DNA of 64,000 nucleotides from NCBI RefSeq assembly GCF_014199215.1, contig NZ_JACIJC010000001.1, positions 808,001 through 872,000 of the forward strand. The letters run 5' to 3'. This stretch comes from Sphingobium boeckii. Its GTDB lineage: Bacteria; Pseudomonadota; Alphaproteobacteria; Sphingomonadales; Sphingomonadaceae. The notes below the pieces were generated by a model, which saw nothing but the letters and a program-made list of their open reading frames with translations, had not been told where the DNA came from and did no database searches. The position numbers and the translations under genes were made by a program. Positions within the stretch are counted from its first letter, which is position 1. Each line of letters opens with the position of its first letter. Positions 26,050-35,275 of this stretch are shown piece by piece.

Positions 26050-27195
26050 CTACCATCCCTGTTTCAGCACAGAGACGCCGCAATGCCCCCAGGCACCAAA
26101 AACCTGTGCCATCCCGACCCGGGCGCCGTCGACCTGCCGTTGATCCGCCTGTCCGCGGATCTGGTGAACGATTTCGTAGATCTGGCCGAAGTGGGAGGCT
26201 CCGAGTGGCTCTCCCTTCGCCTGCAAGCCACCACTCGTGTTGACCGGCAGACGGCCGCCGATATCGGTCGCGCCGTCATCAATCAGCCGGCCGCCATCGC
26301 CTTTTGCGCAGAAGCCGAGTTCTTCGTAATATTCGAGTTCGGAAAAGGCATCATTGTCTTGAACCTCAGCTAGGTCAAAATCCTCGGGTCCGATACTAGC
26401 GGCCTCGTAGGCCGAAGCCGATGTCGATGCATAAACGCTTGGGTGTCCGGATGGCGTGGAGCAGAATGAACTCGCGTTGAGCAATGGGTAGCGCGATACC
26501 GTGTGAACGCAGGCCGCGACTTCCACCGGTCGCGATCCATAGCGATGCGCTATCTTATCGCTTACGACGATCACTGCGGCAGCGCCGTCGACCGGCGAGC
26601 ACAGCATGTAAAGTCGCAACGGATCGGTGACCAACGGCGATGCCAATACCTCCTGGACCGTCATTTCGCGCTGAAAAAACGCCTTCGGGTTCTTGACACC
26701 GTTACGCTTGGCTTTGACGGCGACCTTCGCGATCTGCTCGGCCGTCGTGCCATAATCATGCATGTGACGGGCTGCGTTAAGCGCCCAATATTGTGGATTT
26801 TGCGTCATCCCCATCTGGCACTGCCAGTCTTCATACAGAATGTGTGGCGGCATGAAGCCCTTGCCAATCTTCTCAACCCCGAAGGCGAGCGCGATATCAA
26901 CTTGGCCAGCTTCAACCATCATCACCGCCTGTCGAAGGCCAGCAACCGCTGCGCCGCACGCGCCCTCGACATCCGGACAGGAGATACCAGTGCGGCCCAT
27001 TACTTCCATCACCCGCGCTCCGGTGGATGACGGCAGGTAGACCCGCGAACAGAAAGCCTGTTGAACGTCGCGGAAATCCATGCCCGCGTCCGCGAGCGCT
27101 TCCTCGATCGCTTCGGCCGCCAGCCGCGTAAAGTGGGTATCGGGGTGCCTGCCAAACCGGGTCATGCCAACGCCAACGATCATCGCTTTGCCCAT
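26050..27195 (-). CDS. Thiolase-like / lipid-transfer-protein-type (Ltp2-like) protein
   Basis: 381 residues. The nucleophile is probably Cys80 in DVEGACGAAVAGL, and GHCGVSVL closes the C-terminus. The short length and lack of the second thiolase loop resemble the SCP2-thiolase/Ltp2 branch. Those proteins cleave beta-hydroxy- or beta-keto-acyl-CoA side chains together with a DUF35 partner. A DUF35 protein is encoded nearby at 29065. ATG 27195 is chosen over a TTG at 27213. It is the first gene of the run with acyl-CoA dehydrogenase and ligase, divergent from the alpha/beta hydrolase. Confidence 0.85.
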   Translation of the reverse strand: MGKAMIVGVGMTRFGRHPDTHFTRLAAEAIEEALADAGMDFRDVQQAFCSRVYLPSSTGARVMEVMGRTGISCPDVEGACGAAVAGLRQAVMMVEAGQVDIALAFGVEKIGKGFMPPHILYEDWQCQMGMTQNPQYWALNAARHMHDYGTTAEQIAKVAVKAKRNGVKNPKAFFQREMTVQEVLASPLVTDPLRLYMLCSPVDGAAAVIVVSDKIAHRYGSRPVEVAACVHTVSRYPLLNASSFCSTPSGHPSVYASTSASAYEAASIGPEDFDLAEVQDNDAFSELEYYEELGFCAKGDGGRLIDDGATDIGGRLPVNTSGGLQAKGEPLGASHFGQIYEIVHQIRGQADQRQVDGARVGMAQVFGAWGHCGVSVLKQGW

Positions 27196-27313
27196 GGAAA
27201 AGTTCTTTCTCAATTCCGACTTTTTGCGAGATTGTTCGCGTCCTATGAAAGCTGTTTAAACCACTTGGTAATCAAATGTCCATACGGTATAGGTTAGGCG
27301 GATTGGTGACTGT

Positions 27314-27348
27314 TTCGCCCACCCGCAGACCCTCCTACGGGTGGCGAA
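27314..27348 (+). promoter_or_regulatory. Leader hairpin with anti-Shine-Dalgarno loop
   Basis: Arms TTCGCC(C)ACCCG and CGGGTGGCGAA pair over 11 bases with one bulged C. The 12-base loop contains CTCCTA (27332-27337), exactly complementary to the ribosome site TAGGAG at 27355-27360 of the downstream hydrolase. Loop pairing with the ribosome site could hold back translation. It may also be chance in GC-rich DNA. Confidence 0.4.
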
Positions 27349-27368
27349 TCTCAATAGGAGAGTGCCAG

Positions 27369-28289
27369 ATGATTGACGAGAAAGTGCAATTCCGGAGTGG
27401 GCAGGAGACGATCGCTGCCGTGCTGTCCCGTCCCGATAATGCGGAGGGAGATGTGCCTCTGGTGATCATGGCCGGCGGCTGGTGCTACACCAAGGAGGTC
27501 GTCATGCCGCATTATGCGAAGCACTTCCTAGGTATCGGCTGCGCAACACTTCGATTCGATTATCGGCACTTCGGTGAGAGCACCGGGGTTCCGCGCCAGC
27601 ATATAGATCCCTGGAGCCAGATCGAAGATTATCGCAACGCGCTGAGCTTTGCCGAGACGCTGCCCGGCATCGATCTCTCGAAGACGGGGATCTGGGGCAT
27701 TTCCTATTCCGGCGGACACGTGCTTATCGTCTCGGCGCTGGATCACCGGCCGGCGTTCGCGATTGGAACAGTGCCAGTGATCGACGGTTTTCAAACCGTT
27801 CGTCGCAATCATGGCGAAGCCCGGTTCAAGGCGGTTCTCAAGCTGATCGAGGACGATCGGAAGAACCGTTTCCTAACCGGCGCACATAGCGCGCAAATGG
27901 CGATGTCACCAAAGGAATCCGATGCCGAGATGAGCGCTTGGCCATTCCCCAGCGTATATGCGGGTTTCATGCCGATCAAGGAGCGCGAAGCACCGCTGCA
28001 CGAGCATGTTAACACGATCGAGTCGCTCGAAAATCTGCTTGGTTATCGGGCTATCCCGTACGCGAGCGAAATCTACGAGACGCCGATCATGGTCGCTTTG
28101 GCGCACGGCGACAATATCACGTCCCACGATCTTGAGATCGACGCGTTCAACGCGATCCCGAACCCCGACAAGACTTTGGAATCCGTTCGTGGTGTAACGC
28201 ATATGAGCATCTACACCGACGTCGCGCACCTCGACAAAGTCGGGAGAGCTCAGGCGGAATGGCTCGCCGCCAAACTCGAGGAACTTTAA
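27369..28289 (+). CDS. Alpha/beta hydrolase family protein
   Basis: 306 residues. The nucleophile elbow is GISYSG (near residue 122), the oxyanion segment is MAGGWCYTKE, and the late His in VRGVTHMSIY and Asp in ALAHGDN can complete the triad. It resembles uncharacterised serine hydrolases of the dienelactone-hydrolase/S15-peptidase neighbourhood; reactions could be ester, lactone or C-C bond hydrolysis. ATG 27369 follows TAGGAGAG. The leader contains a hairpin whose loop can pair with that ribosome site. It is divergent from the thiolase operon and is followed by a TetR regulator and a DUF35 protein on the same strand. Confidence 0.85.
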   Translation: MIDEKVQFRSGQETIAAVLSRPDNAEGDVPLVIMAGGWCYTKEVVMPHYAKHFLGIGCATLRFDYRHFGESTGVPRQHIDPWSQIEDYRNALSFAETLPGIDLSKTGIWGISYSGGHVLIVSALDHRPAFAIGTVPVIDGFQTVRRNHGEARFKAVLKLIEDDRKNRFLTGAHSAQMAMSPKESDAEMSAWPFPSVYAGFMPIKEREAPLHEHVNTIESLENLLGYRAIPYASEIYETPIMVALAHGDNITSHDLEIDAFNAIPNPDKTLESVRGVTHMSIYTDVAHLDKVGRAQAEWLAAKLEEL

Positions 28290-28390
28290 CCGTTTTCGAT
28301 TTCTCTTCGGGTCGGCGAAAATCCAGCGACCGGCCTTGCAAAGGAAGCAGGCGGGAGCCAGTAAAAAGCATGCATGCAAAAGAGAGAGCC

Positions 28391-29068
28391 ATGACCGACG
28401 CCAAGGTAAAGCGAGCTAGCGTTCAGCGGGCTGAACGAATTGGGAAACCATCACCTTGGAAGCCCATGGGTGCGCGAAAGAGTGATCGCGCCGCAAAAAG
28501 ACTGGCCGTGCTCGAGGCGGCTACGAGGCTGTTCCTGGAACGCGGTGTGCATCGCGCCACAATGACGGAATTGGCCGAGAGTCTTAACCTCACGAAGCCT
28601 GCCCTTTACAATTACTTTCGCAGCAAGGACGAGATTCTTGTCGCCTGCGTCCATTTGGCGAATGAGTATACCAGTGCGGCACTGGCCGAGGTCGAGGCGC
28701 TCGAGGGAACCGGTTTCGAAAGAATGCGCGCTTTCGTAGAACGGTATGTTGGCGTCTGCATCCTCGAATACGGCGCCTGCATGAACCGCATCGACGATCG
28801 CGATCTTCCCGATCCCGTGCGTGATGAGATCAGGCGCATCGACCGCGTCATTGATCAACGGGTACGCGCGCTGATCGAGCGGGGCGTCGAAGACGAATCG
28901 ATCGTGAAGTGCGATGTCCGGCTGACAACATTCGCGATCATGGGGTCAATGCAGTGGATCAGCCGCTGGTATCGTCCCGACGGATCTCTTGGTGCGGAGG
29001 AGATCGCCGCGGAGTTCACTAAGCGCCTGATGGCATCGCTGTCTCCGGGGAACGGCTTGCCGGCGTGA
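28391..29068 (+). CDS. TetR/AcrR family transcriptional regulator
   Basis: About 225 residues with the HTH LEAATRLFLERGVHRATMTE and LNLTKPALYNYFRSKDEIL (roughly residues 37-80) and a helical C-terminal domain in which SMQWISRWYRPDG is typical of the acyl-CoA/steroid-responsive group. The start is uncertain: ATG 28391 is used, while ATG 28370 in frame would add seven residues. The DUF35 gene overlaps its stop by four bases (GTGA), so the two are coupled. It probably controls the divergent thiolase-dehydrogenase-ligase and hydrolase units. A short dyad ATAC-G-GTAT at 27282-27290 between them is one candidate site. Confidence 0.88.
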   Translation: MTDAKVKRASVQRAERIGKPSPWKPMGARKSDRAAKRLAVLEAATRLFLERGVHRATMTELAESLNLTKPALYNYFRSKDEILVACVHLANEYTSAALAEVEALEGTGFERMRAFVERYVGVCILEYGACMNRIDDRDLPDPVRDEIRRIDRVIDQRVRALIERGVEDESIVKCDVRLTTFAIMGSMQWISRWYRPDGSLGAEEIAAEFTKRLMASLSPGNGLPA

Positions 29069-29505
29069 ATGATCCACAAACCAGCGCGCGCGTCGCGTTC
29101 CGGCCGGGCTTCCTTGTGGGAAACCTCGCAGAGCTTGCGTCGCTTCGGCTCGCCGGAAGCCGATGTAATGAATGCGCGATTACGCTACTGGGAGAGCGCC
29201 ATCGGTGCGAAAACTGTTCCAGTGCCGACCTCTCGCATCAGGCGTTTGCGTCACATGGTGTGGTTCACAGCTACACTGTTCAGCGTTTCGCGCCGCCCAA
29301 GCCCAATGCTTGCCTGCATCCGTGGGTGCCGCGCCCCCTCGCATGGATCGATTTGGCAGATGGAGGACCCAGAATCATGTCGCCCGTCCTATGCGATCCC
29401 GACGCGATCGATATCGGCTCAAAGGTCAGCCTTTCTTGCGGCATTGGGTGGGTCGATGCGGAGGCGCGTGAAGTGGTCGCGTTCCAGTTTATTTTAACAT
29501 CATAG
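29065..29505 (+). CDS. DUF35 / OB-fold Zn-ribbon protein, thiolase partner
   Basis: 146 residues. The N-terminal rubredoxin-like zinc ribbon has Cys34-x2-Cys37 and Cys48-x2-Cys51 and is followed by an OB-fold (VVHSYTVQRF...). This is the ChsH2-C/DUF35 architecture that docks on Ltp2 or HMG-CoA-synthase-like thiolases and may bind the acyl-CoA. It starts with GTG overlapping the TetR stop. The probable partner is the thiolase-like protein at 26050-27195, although that gene is on the other strand and about 2 kb away. Confidence 0.85.
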   Translation: MNDPQTSARVAFRPGFLVGNLAELASLRLAGSRCNECAITLLGERHRCENCSSADLSHQAFASHGVVHSYTVQRFAPPKPNACLHPWVPRPLAWIDLADGGPRIMSPVLCDPDAIDIGSKVSLSCGIGWVDAEAREVVAFQFILTS

Positions 29506-29808
29506 GGTCGTCATTTCCAGAATTTGGCGTGAACAAGCCAAAATATTACTTTCCATTAAATGGTCTAGATAAAAGCCAGCAAATTGATCAGAATTCTGAT
29601 GGAATTTCTCTCGGCTTTGGCGTGAGCCAGGAGCAATGATTTGAGTAAAAACCCCAGGTCTGGCGCGTATAGATCGTATCCATGTTAAGTCTGGCTATGC
29701 CCGAGCGCAATATTATAATATAATTTCACTAAAGAAGAATTTAGTTCGGTTCGGATTGGTTAATTAAACTGATTGGATGTTAAATCCAAAGCATCCAATG
29801 GAGGCGTA
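29506..29808. other. AT-rich intergenic region
   Basis: About 300 bases, clearly poorer in GC than the surrounding genes, with several TA-rich tracts (for example TATTATAATATAAT near 29712). It must carry the promoter of the amidohydrolase at 29809. No gene or convincing repeat is visible. Confidence 0.6.
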
Positions 29809-30786
29809 ATGAATTACATTATCGATGTTCATGCCCATGCCATGCCTCTGGGATATGCCGAATGTCTTATACGGCATGGTGTTAATTTGCCAATGCTGTT
29901 ACCAATATCATCCAACACGTTCGCCAGAACCCTTGCGCCATCTGGAAATTCGGACGGTGAACTTAAATGCCGCTTAAATTTGATGGACAGTGCCAGTGTA
30001 CGTTATCAGTTGTTGTCACCAACGTTCGCGCCTTATTTTGCTGACCGTACGGTTGCAATAGAAACCGCTCGCTCGATCAATGATGAACTTGCGCAAATGG
30101 TGAGCAGAAAGCCTGATCGATTGCGCGCCTATGCGTCATTGCCCTTGCCGCATGTCGACGCAGCCCTCATGGAAATCAACTACGCTCTCGACGTTCTCAA
30201 GCTTGTCGGAGTGACGCTGCAATGCTCTTGCGATGGCCTCTCTTTTGCGGATGCCCGCTTCGATCCAATATTTGCTGAATTGAGCAAGCGCAACGCGACT
30301 CTTTTCCTTCACCCTGCTATCAATGGTCTTTGCTCACATCTCATAAATGATTGGAAGCTTACATCCGCGGCTGGCCCACTCTTCGAAGATGCGGTCGCAG
30401 TGATGCATATTATCGTGGCGGCGATTCCGCAGCGTTTTCCGGGAATCAAGATTGTTGTGCCGCATCTCGGCGGCGGATTGGCGACGTCCATCGCTCGCTT
30501 GGATAACCAACTGCCTCTCTTCACCGACTTGAGAGAAAATCCGTCTGTCACCGTACGACGACTTTGGTATGATACATGCTGTCACGGCTCCGCCGCTGCA
30601 ATGATATCCGCCATTGAAGTATTTGGCGCAGACAGACTCTTGGCAGGCAGTGATTACCCATTTTTGACGCTTCATGAAGACTATGCCGACACGTTCGACT
30701 TCATCCAAAATATCGGCCTGACTAAAGAGGTTGCGGAGCGGATATTAAGCGGTAATGCCACCACATTATTCCCCGATCTGTCATAG
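29809..30786 (+). CDS. Amidohydrolase_2 (ACMSD/gamma-resorcylate-decarboxylase-like) protein
   Basis: 325 residues, TIM-barrel amidohydrolase. His8-x-His10 (DVHAHAMP) opens the protein, FLHPA and VVPHLGGG supply further His ligands, and the Asp in GSDYPF near residue 283 is the conserved catalytic residue. Relatives are non-oxidative decarboxylases or hydrolases of aromatic-derived acids. ATG 29809 follows GGAGG at five bases. The gene has visibly more A/T in third positions than its neighbours, suggesting a different origin. It appears to be a single-gene unit. Confidence 0.87.
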   Translation: MNYIIDVHAHAMPLGYAECLIRHGVNLPMLLPISSNTFARTLAPSGNSDGELKCRLNLMDSASVRYQLLSPTFAPYFADRTVAIETARSINDELAQMVSRKPDRLRAYASLPLPHVDAALMEINYALDVLKLVGVTLQCSCDGLSFADARFDPIFAELSKRNATLFLHPAINGLCSHLINDWKLTSAAGPLFEDAVAVMHIIVAAIPQRFPGIKIVVPHLGGGLATSIARLDNQLPLFTDLRENPSVTVRRLWYDTCCHGSAAAMISAIEVFGADRLLAGSDYPFLTLHEDYADTFDFIQNIGLTKEVAERILSGNATTLFPDLS

Positions 30787-31035
30787 CTAACGATCAAGAT
30801 GCGCTTCGTGATCTATGCCCATTAGGATCATGTTTTGTTTGATAGGCGACATATAGCTTGGCTCACAGCCTGCTTATGAACGCTTCGCCGAGCTGGTTCT
30901 AATTTAATAATCCATTGCTGCAGCATCACAGTACGGTACGGCCCGGCTTCATTCCCGGGGATCACGCTAAGCTAGTGCGACGAAGCCAAGATAGATTTTT
31001 AATTTGGTGGCGCTGGCGATAGAGCAACACACATC

Positions 31036-31536
31036 TCAGGAAGGCGCGCTCGATCCCCCAAGAGGGAGGGCCGTGGTATATTTTATCTCCTCCATGGCGA
31101 AAGATGAACTCACGGAGGTCAATCGCACCGAACGGATGAGTCGCTGATAGACCGCGTCATACGCTTGGATATCGGCCACGCGCAATTTCAGCAGGTAATC
31201 AACGTCGCCGCTCATCCTATAAAATTCTACGACCTCGGGAATGTTGGTCACAGCTCTTGAAAACTCACTTAACCAGCTTTCGGAATGCTCAGCCGCGCGG
31301 ATCATGACAATCACTGTCATTGGCAAGTCCAGCTTGTACGGATCGAGCAAAGCAACTCGGCGTCGTATGATTCCAACGGCCTCCATATGTTTGATCCGGC
31401 GCCAACAAGCATTCTGGGAAAGGTGAATCCGTTCGCCGATTTCAACCGCAGACATTGTTCCATCTTCCTGCAATAGCCGAAGGATCGAAAAATCGAAATC
31501 GTCGAGAGAATTTGTCAAATCATCACACTTTCTCAT
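31036..31536 (-). CDS. Lrp/AsnC family transcriptional regulator
   Basis: 166 residues. The N-terminal winged HTH covers SAVEIGERIHLSQNACWRRIKHM (about 29-51). The C-terminal RAM ligand domain has the pattern VVEFYRMSGDVDYLLKLRV. Lrp-type regulators respond to amino acids or related small molecules and often control a neighbouring transport gene. The divergent membrane protein at 31817 is the obvious candidate target. The 250-base gap towards the amidohydrolase holds nothing recognisable. Confidence 0.92.
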   Translation of the reverse strand: MRKCDDLTNSLDDFDFSILRLLQEDGTMSAVEIGERIHLSQNACWRRIKHMEAVGIIRRRVALLDPYKLDLPMTVIVMIRAAEHSESWLSEFSRAVTNIPEVVEFYRMSGDVDYLLKLRVADIQAYDAVYQRLIRSVRLTSVSSSFAMEEIKYTTALPLGGSSAPS

Positions 31537-31816
31537 TAGATATGTGGTTTCTTTGAGATTATTTTTCTGAGTATTTCAAGTACCATTATCCGCATCGATA
31601 ACCGAGCGGACAAGTAGATGATTAAGCGTTGGTTCCTCAGCCACCCACTTGCGGTTGGTGAAACATATTTGGCGCATCAGCGCACCGCGCTGACTTTTGC
31701 GGGCCAGCTTTTCGTGGCCGCGATGGCCTGCGCGATCCATGCGATTTTCCCCAGTCTCTTTACTCGGACGGGCAGTCAGGCGGTGCAACGGATCCATGAC
31801 AACATGCAGCGCAGAC

Positions 31817-32896
31817 ATGACTAGGACCGTGATAGCCAAGGCGGCCAGATGCTTGTCCGTTTCGAGCGATCCTCCGACCGCGGCGACGGCCCCCTCTCTG
31901 ACCTTTTTCATCACCAAGTTGCTGCCGGGGCTCGTGCTTATCGCGGGCCTGACTCTGAGCGCTCTTAAATTGGCAGCGACACTCGGCTGGCCGGCACCGG
32001 CAATCGCATTGCTACTTGGCATCGGCGTGGCTCTCTTGCCGGGGACTATCTGGGTCGCGCCGGCCGCGAAAGTCGCGTCACGAACGTTGCTTCGCTGGGG
32101 AATCGTCCTCTTAGGTTCGACGATAAATTTTGCAATTATTCGCGATATCGGCACCACCGGCGTTTTGGTGACTGTGGTGGCGTTATACGCCACGCTTTTA
32201 ATGGGCATCCTGCTCGGGCGCGCGATCGGTATCGATCCCCGCAACACACTACTGGGCTCGATCGGCGTAGCGATTTGCGGCGCAACCGCAATCATGGCGG
32301 TTGCTGCAGTAGTGAAGCGCGATGATCAAAAGGAAGGCGCGGTGGCTTATCTGATCGGCTTGACCACGCTTGCGGGCTCGATCGAGATGCTGCTGTTGCC
32401 GGTGTTGGCGCATTTGATGGGGCTAAGTCCACACTCCACCGGAATATTTTTGGGGGCCGCTCTGCACGATTTGGGCCAGGCGGCCGGCGCCGGCTACGGG
32501 GTTTCTGCCGAGGTCGGATCGATCGCCGTCGCCACAAAGCTGCTTCGGGTGGCGTGCCTCGCTCCCACGGTTATCCTGATTTCCAGGATCGCAACGAAAC
32601 AGCAGGATCGTTCCGGCCCGAAACTGGCAATAGTACCATGGTACTTAGTTGGATTCGTGGCGATGATGATCGCGCGCGCCCTTGGGATTTTGCCCGAAGT
32701 CTTGGTTGAAAACGCGATGATAATTTCTCAGGCATGCATAGTGGCCTCCTTAATCGCTTTGGGGACGATGATTTCTTTTAATGATGTAATGAAATCTGGG
32801 TGGAAGCCAATATTACTCACGGCATCTCTCAGTTCTATTATTGTATGCTTAGTTCTTGTTTTTATTTTAGGGAGCAAAACTGCCTTTAATCTTTAG
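31817..32896 (+). CDS. UPF0324 (YeiH-like) integral membrane protein
   Basis: About 359 residues with some ten hydrophobic segments. It matches the UPF0324/YeiH family by the N-terminal LPGLVLIAGLTLSALKL region, LGIGVALLPG, the half-helix GSIGVAICGATAIMA and GIFLGAALHDLGQAAGAG. The family is annotated as putative sulfate/sulfonate exporters, but function is not well established. The start is uncertain: ATG 31817 or 31796, neither with a good ribosome site. It is divergent from the Lrp regulator and 48 bases upstream of the TonB receptor. An export role for sulfite/sulfate would fit if the flavin monooxygenase nearby attacks a sulfonate; that is speculation. Confidence 0.82.
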   Translation: MTRTVIAKAARCLSVSSDPPTAATAPSLTFFITKLLPGLVLIAGLTLSALKLAATLGWPAPAIALLLGIGVALLPGTIWVAPAAKVASRTLLRWGIVLLGSTINFAIIRDIGTTGVLVTVVALYATLLMGILLGRAIGIDPRNTLLGSIGVAICGATAIMAVAAVVKRDDQKEGAVAYLIGLTTLAGSIEMLLLPVLAHLMGLSPHSTGIFLGAALHDLGQAAGAGYGVSAEVGSIAVATKLLRVACLAPTVILISRIATKQQDRSGPKLAIVPWYLVGFVAMMIARALGILPEVLVENAMIISQACIVASLIALGTMISFNDVMKSGWKPILLTASLSSIIVCLVLVFILGSKTAFNL

Positions 32897-32944
32897 TTAC
32901 GCTGGGGGTCTGGCGTGGGGCGGCATCAAAAGGGGGAAATGATC

Positions 32945-35275
32945 ATGCTGAAATTATTGACCGATATATCGTGCGCGAAGGGGCTCTTGCTGGCAGCGAC
33001 CGCACTAACAATGCCGACACACCTGTTTGCGCAAGGGGCCGATGTTGCATCGTCACCCGCGGACAATGCCGACGACATCGTCGTGACAGCACTTCGTCGA
33101 GATCAACGCGTTCAGGATGTGCCGGCGTCCATCACTGCGATAAGCGGCGCGACCCTGTCGAAACTGGGGGCCAAGGACTTCCTGGATTTTTATCGCGCCG
33201 TTCCGTCGCTCCAGATTACCGCCAATCCGGTCACGCCTGGCGCTAGCCGCATTTCTATTCGCGGCGTTTTTGCGGCGGGTGAGTCTACGGTTGGTTTGTA
33301 TTATGGCGACACGCCGGTAACCGGGCCGTCAGGCAATCTGGCCGATCCGGGAGGCCAGGTGCCCAATCTGAACCTTTTTGATGTCGCACGAGTTGAAGTT
33401 CTACGTGGGCCGCAAGGTACGCTTTACGGCGCAGGCTCTGTAGGCGGCACGATCCGTGTCATTTTTGAACAACCCAAGGTCAATGTTACCGAAGGGCACG
33501 TCGAGGCGCAGGGTAGCACCACTCAACATGGCGGCCTTGGTGGTTCATTGCGCGGCGCGCTCAACATTCCGGTCATCGCCGATATTCTTGCGCTTCGCGT
33601 GGTTGGCTTCGCCGAACGCACAGCGGGTTATGTCGATAACGTCCGGTTCAACCAGAAAAACATTAACACCGGGACGGCGTCAGGCGGGCGCGCGATTCTG
33701 GCCTTCACGCCTACGGATAATTTCGATCTGACCGGCACGGCGATCTATCAAGAGAGCCATCAGAACGATAACGCTACGTGGTTCCAGCTCTACGGCAAGC
33801 AATCCTACAAAACGGATTCACCAATCAAGGTACCGTACGACGACAAGATGCGTGTTTATACGGTCACGTCGAACTGGATCCTGCCGTTTGTCAAGATTAC
33901 AGGTACCGCATCCCATTATAAGTGGAATATCGTTCGAGAAGGTGATGGCACAGTGGCCCTCTATCCTTCCATTATCGGCACCGCGGCAAGCTCCCCATTA
34001 TGCAAAATCTATAACGGCATCAGTGAAAATTGCACGACGGCGCAATTGACGAGCTACAAAAACTACGCCCTGAGTACGCTTCCCGCGAGCTTCCATGCGC
34101 CGATACGGGAAAAGGTCGATAATCAGGAACTGCGGTTCGCCTCCGTCGGCAAGAGTTGGCTGGACTGGACCGTCGGCGTCTTCCACGAAAAGCGCGCCGA
34201 TAGTATCGACAACTATCTCGCAAAGGTAGACGCCGCGACCGGCGTTCTGATCGAGCCGCTGCAAAGCAGCAGTTACCGGGTGATCGGGACGGATTTCTCG
34301 CAATTTTCCCAGTTCGCCGAGCTTTCGGCACATCCGCTGACCGGAATAACGGTTACAGGCGGCGCACGCCACTTTAAGTATACGAAGACGGTTTCCGGTC
34401 AGGTTCTTCAGACCGGAATCGTGCTGGGCTCCTTTGCGGGCCCTCAGACATCTGTCAGACAATCTGAATCGGGCTGGGTCGGCAAGGCGGGCATTTCCTA
34501 CAATCTCGAAAAGGACATTCTTCTCTACGCGCAATGGGCGCAGGGCTTTCGGCCCGGTGGAGCGAACAACGTCCCGAACCTGGCGCAAACGCTGGTTCCG
34601 TATGCTTCGGACTCGCTTGAAAGCTATGAGGCTGGCGTAAAGACCACCTTGCTAGGCGGGATGGCGACCTTCAATCTAGCCGCGTTCCAAATCGACTGGA
34701 GCAATATACAGTCAGCGGCAATCGTCCTTCCCGCATTTCGGATCATTACCAATGCAGGCGATGCCCGCATTCAGGGCATTGAGATGGAAGCGACGGTGCG
34801 CCCGATCATCGGCTTACAGCTGAACACCGGCATGAGCTATATCCCGTCTGCAAAACTGACCTCTGCCCAGACAGGCAGTGGCATAGTCACAACCGGACAG
34901 AGCGGTCTGGTTGGCGATCGTCTGCCTTACACGGCAAAATTCACAGGGAATTTTTCTGCGGATTACAGTTGGGAAGTGAATTCGTCGATCATGGCGTTCG
35001 TGCGGGGTGACCTGAATTATCACGGAAAATCTGCGAACGAATTTCGTCCGACCTATGTGAACTACGAGACATTGGCGGGATTTGCTGAACTGAATGCCAA
35101 GATTGGCATGAACAAAGGAAAATGGGGCGCGTATCTGTTCGTCAATAATGTGACCAACGAGATCGGTGCGGTTGGTGTGCAGTCGATAGTGACGGCTGCA
35201 CCGTATCAGGCGGAGCGCATAATCGGCACGATCAGGCCGCGCACGTTCGGCATCAATCTCAGTGCAGGATTCTGA
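32945..35275 (+). CDS. TonB-dependent outer-membrane receptor (module A)
   Basis: About 776 residues. Signal peptide ends near THLFAQ, then TonB box/plug DIVVTALRRDQRVQDVPASI, plug motif VEVLRGPQGTLYGAGSVGGT, and a barrel ending in NLSAGF. ATG 32945 is eight bases behind GGGGG; ATG 32939 is too close. It is a clear paralogue of the receptor at 45205-47550: the plug segments TVGLYYGDTPVTGP and PNLNLFDV-RVEVLRGPQG are identical and more than half of the aligned residues match by eye. Both are paired with near-identical luciferase-like monooxygenases, so they probably import related substrates. Confidence 0.93.
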   Translation: MLKLLTDISCAKGLLLAATALTMPTHLFAQGADVASSPADNADDIVVTALRRDQRVQDVPASITAISGATLSKLGAKDFLDFYRAVPSLQITANPVTPGASRISIRGVFAAGESTVGLYYGDTPVTGPSGNLADPGGQVPNLNLFDVARVEVLRGPQGTLYGAGSVGGTIRVIFEQPKVNVTEGHVEAQGSTTQHGGLGGSLRGALNIPVIADILALRVVGFAERTAGYVDNVRFNQKNINTGTASGGRAILAFTPTDNFDLTGTAIYQESHQNDNATWFQLYGKQSYKTDSPIKVPYDDKMRVYTVTSNWILPFVKITGTASHYKWNIVREGDGTVALYPSIIGTAASSPLCKIYNGISENCTTAQLTSYKNYALSTLPASFHAPIREKVDNQELRFASVGKSWLDWTVGVFHEKRADSIDNYLAKVDAATGVLIEPLQSSSYRVIGTDFSQFSQFAELSAHPLTGITVTGGARHFKYTKTVSGQVLQTGIVLGSFAGPQTSVRQSESGWVGKAGISYNLEKDILLYAQWAQGFRPGGANNVPNLAQTLVPYASDSLESYEAGVKTTLLGGMATFNLAAFQIDWSNIQSAAIVLPAFRIITNAGDARIQGIEMEATVRPIIGLQLNTGMSYIPSAKLTSAQTGSGIVTTGQSGLVGDRLPYTAKFTGNFSADYSWEVNSSIMAFVRGDLNYHGKSANEFRPTYVNYETLAGFAELNAKIGMNKGKWGAYLFVNNVTNEIGAVGVQSIVTAAPYQAERIIGTIRPRTFGINLSAGF

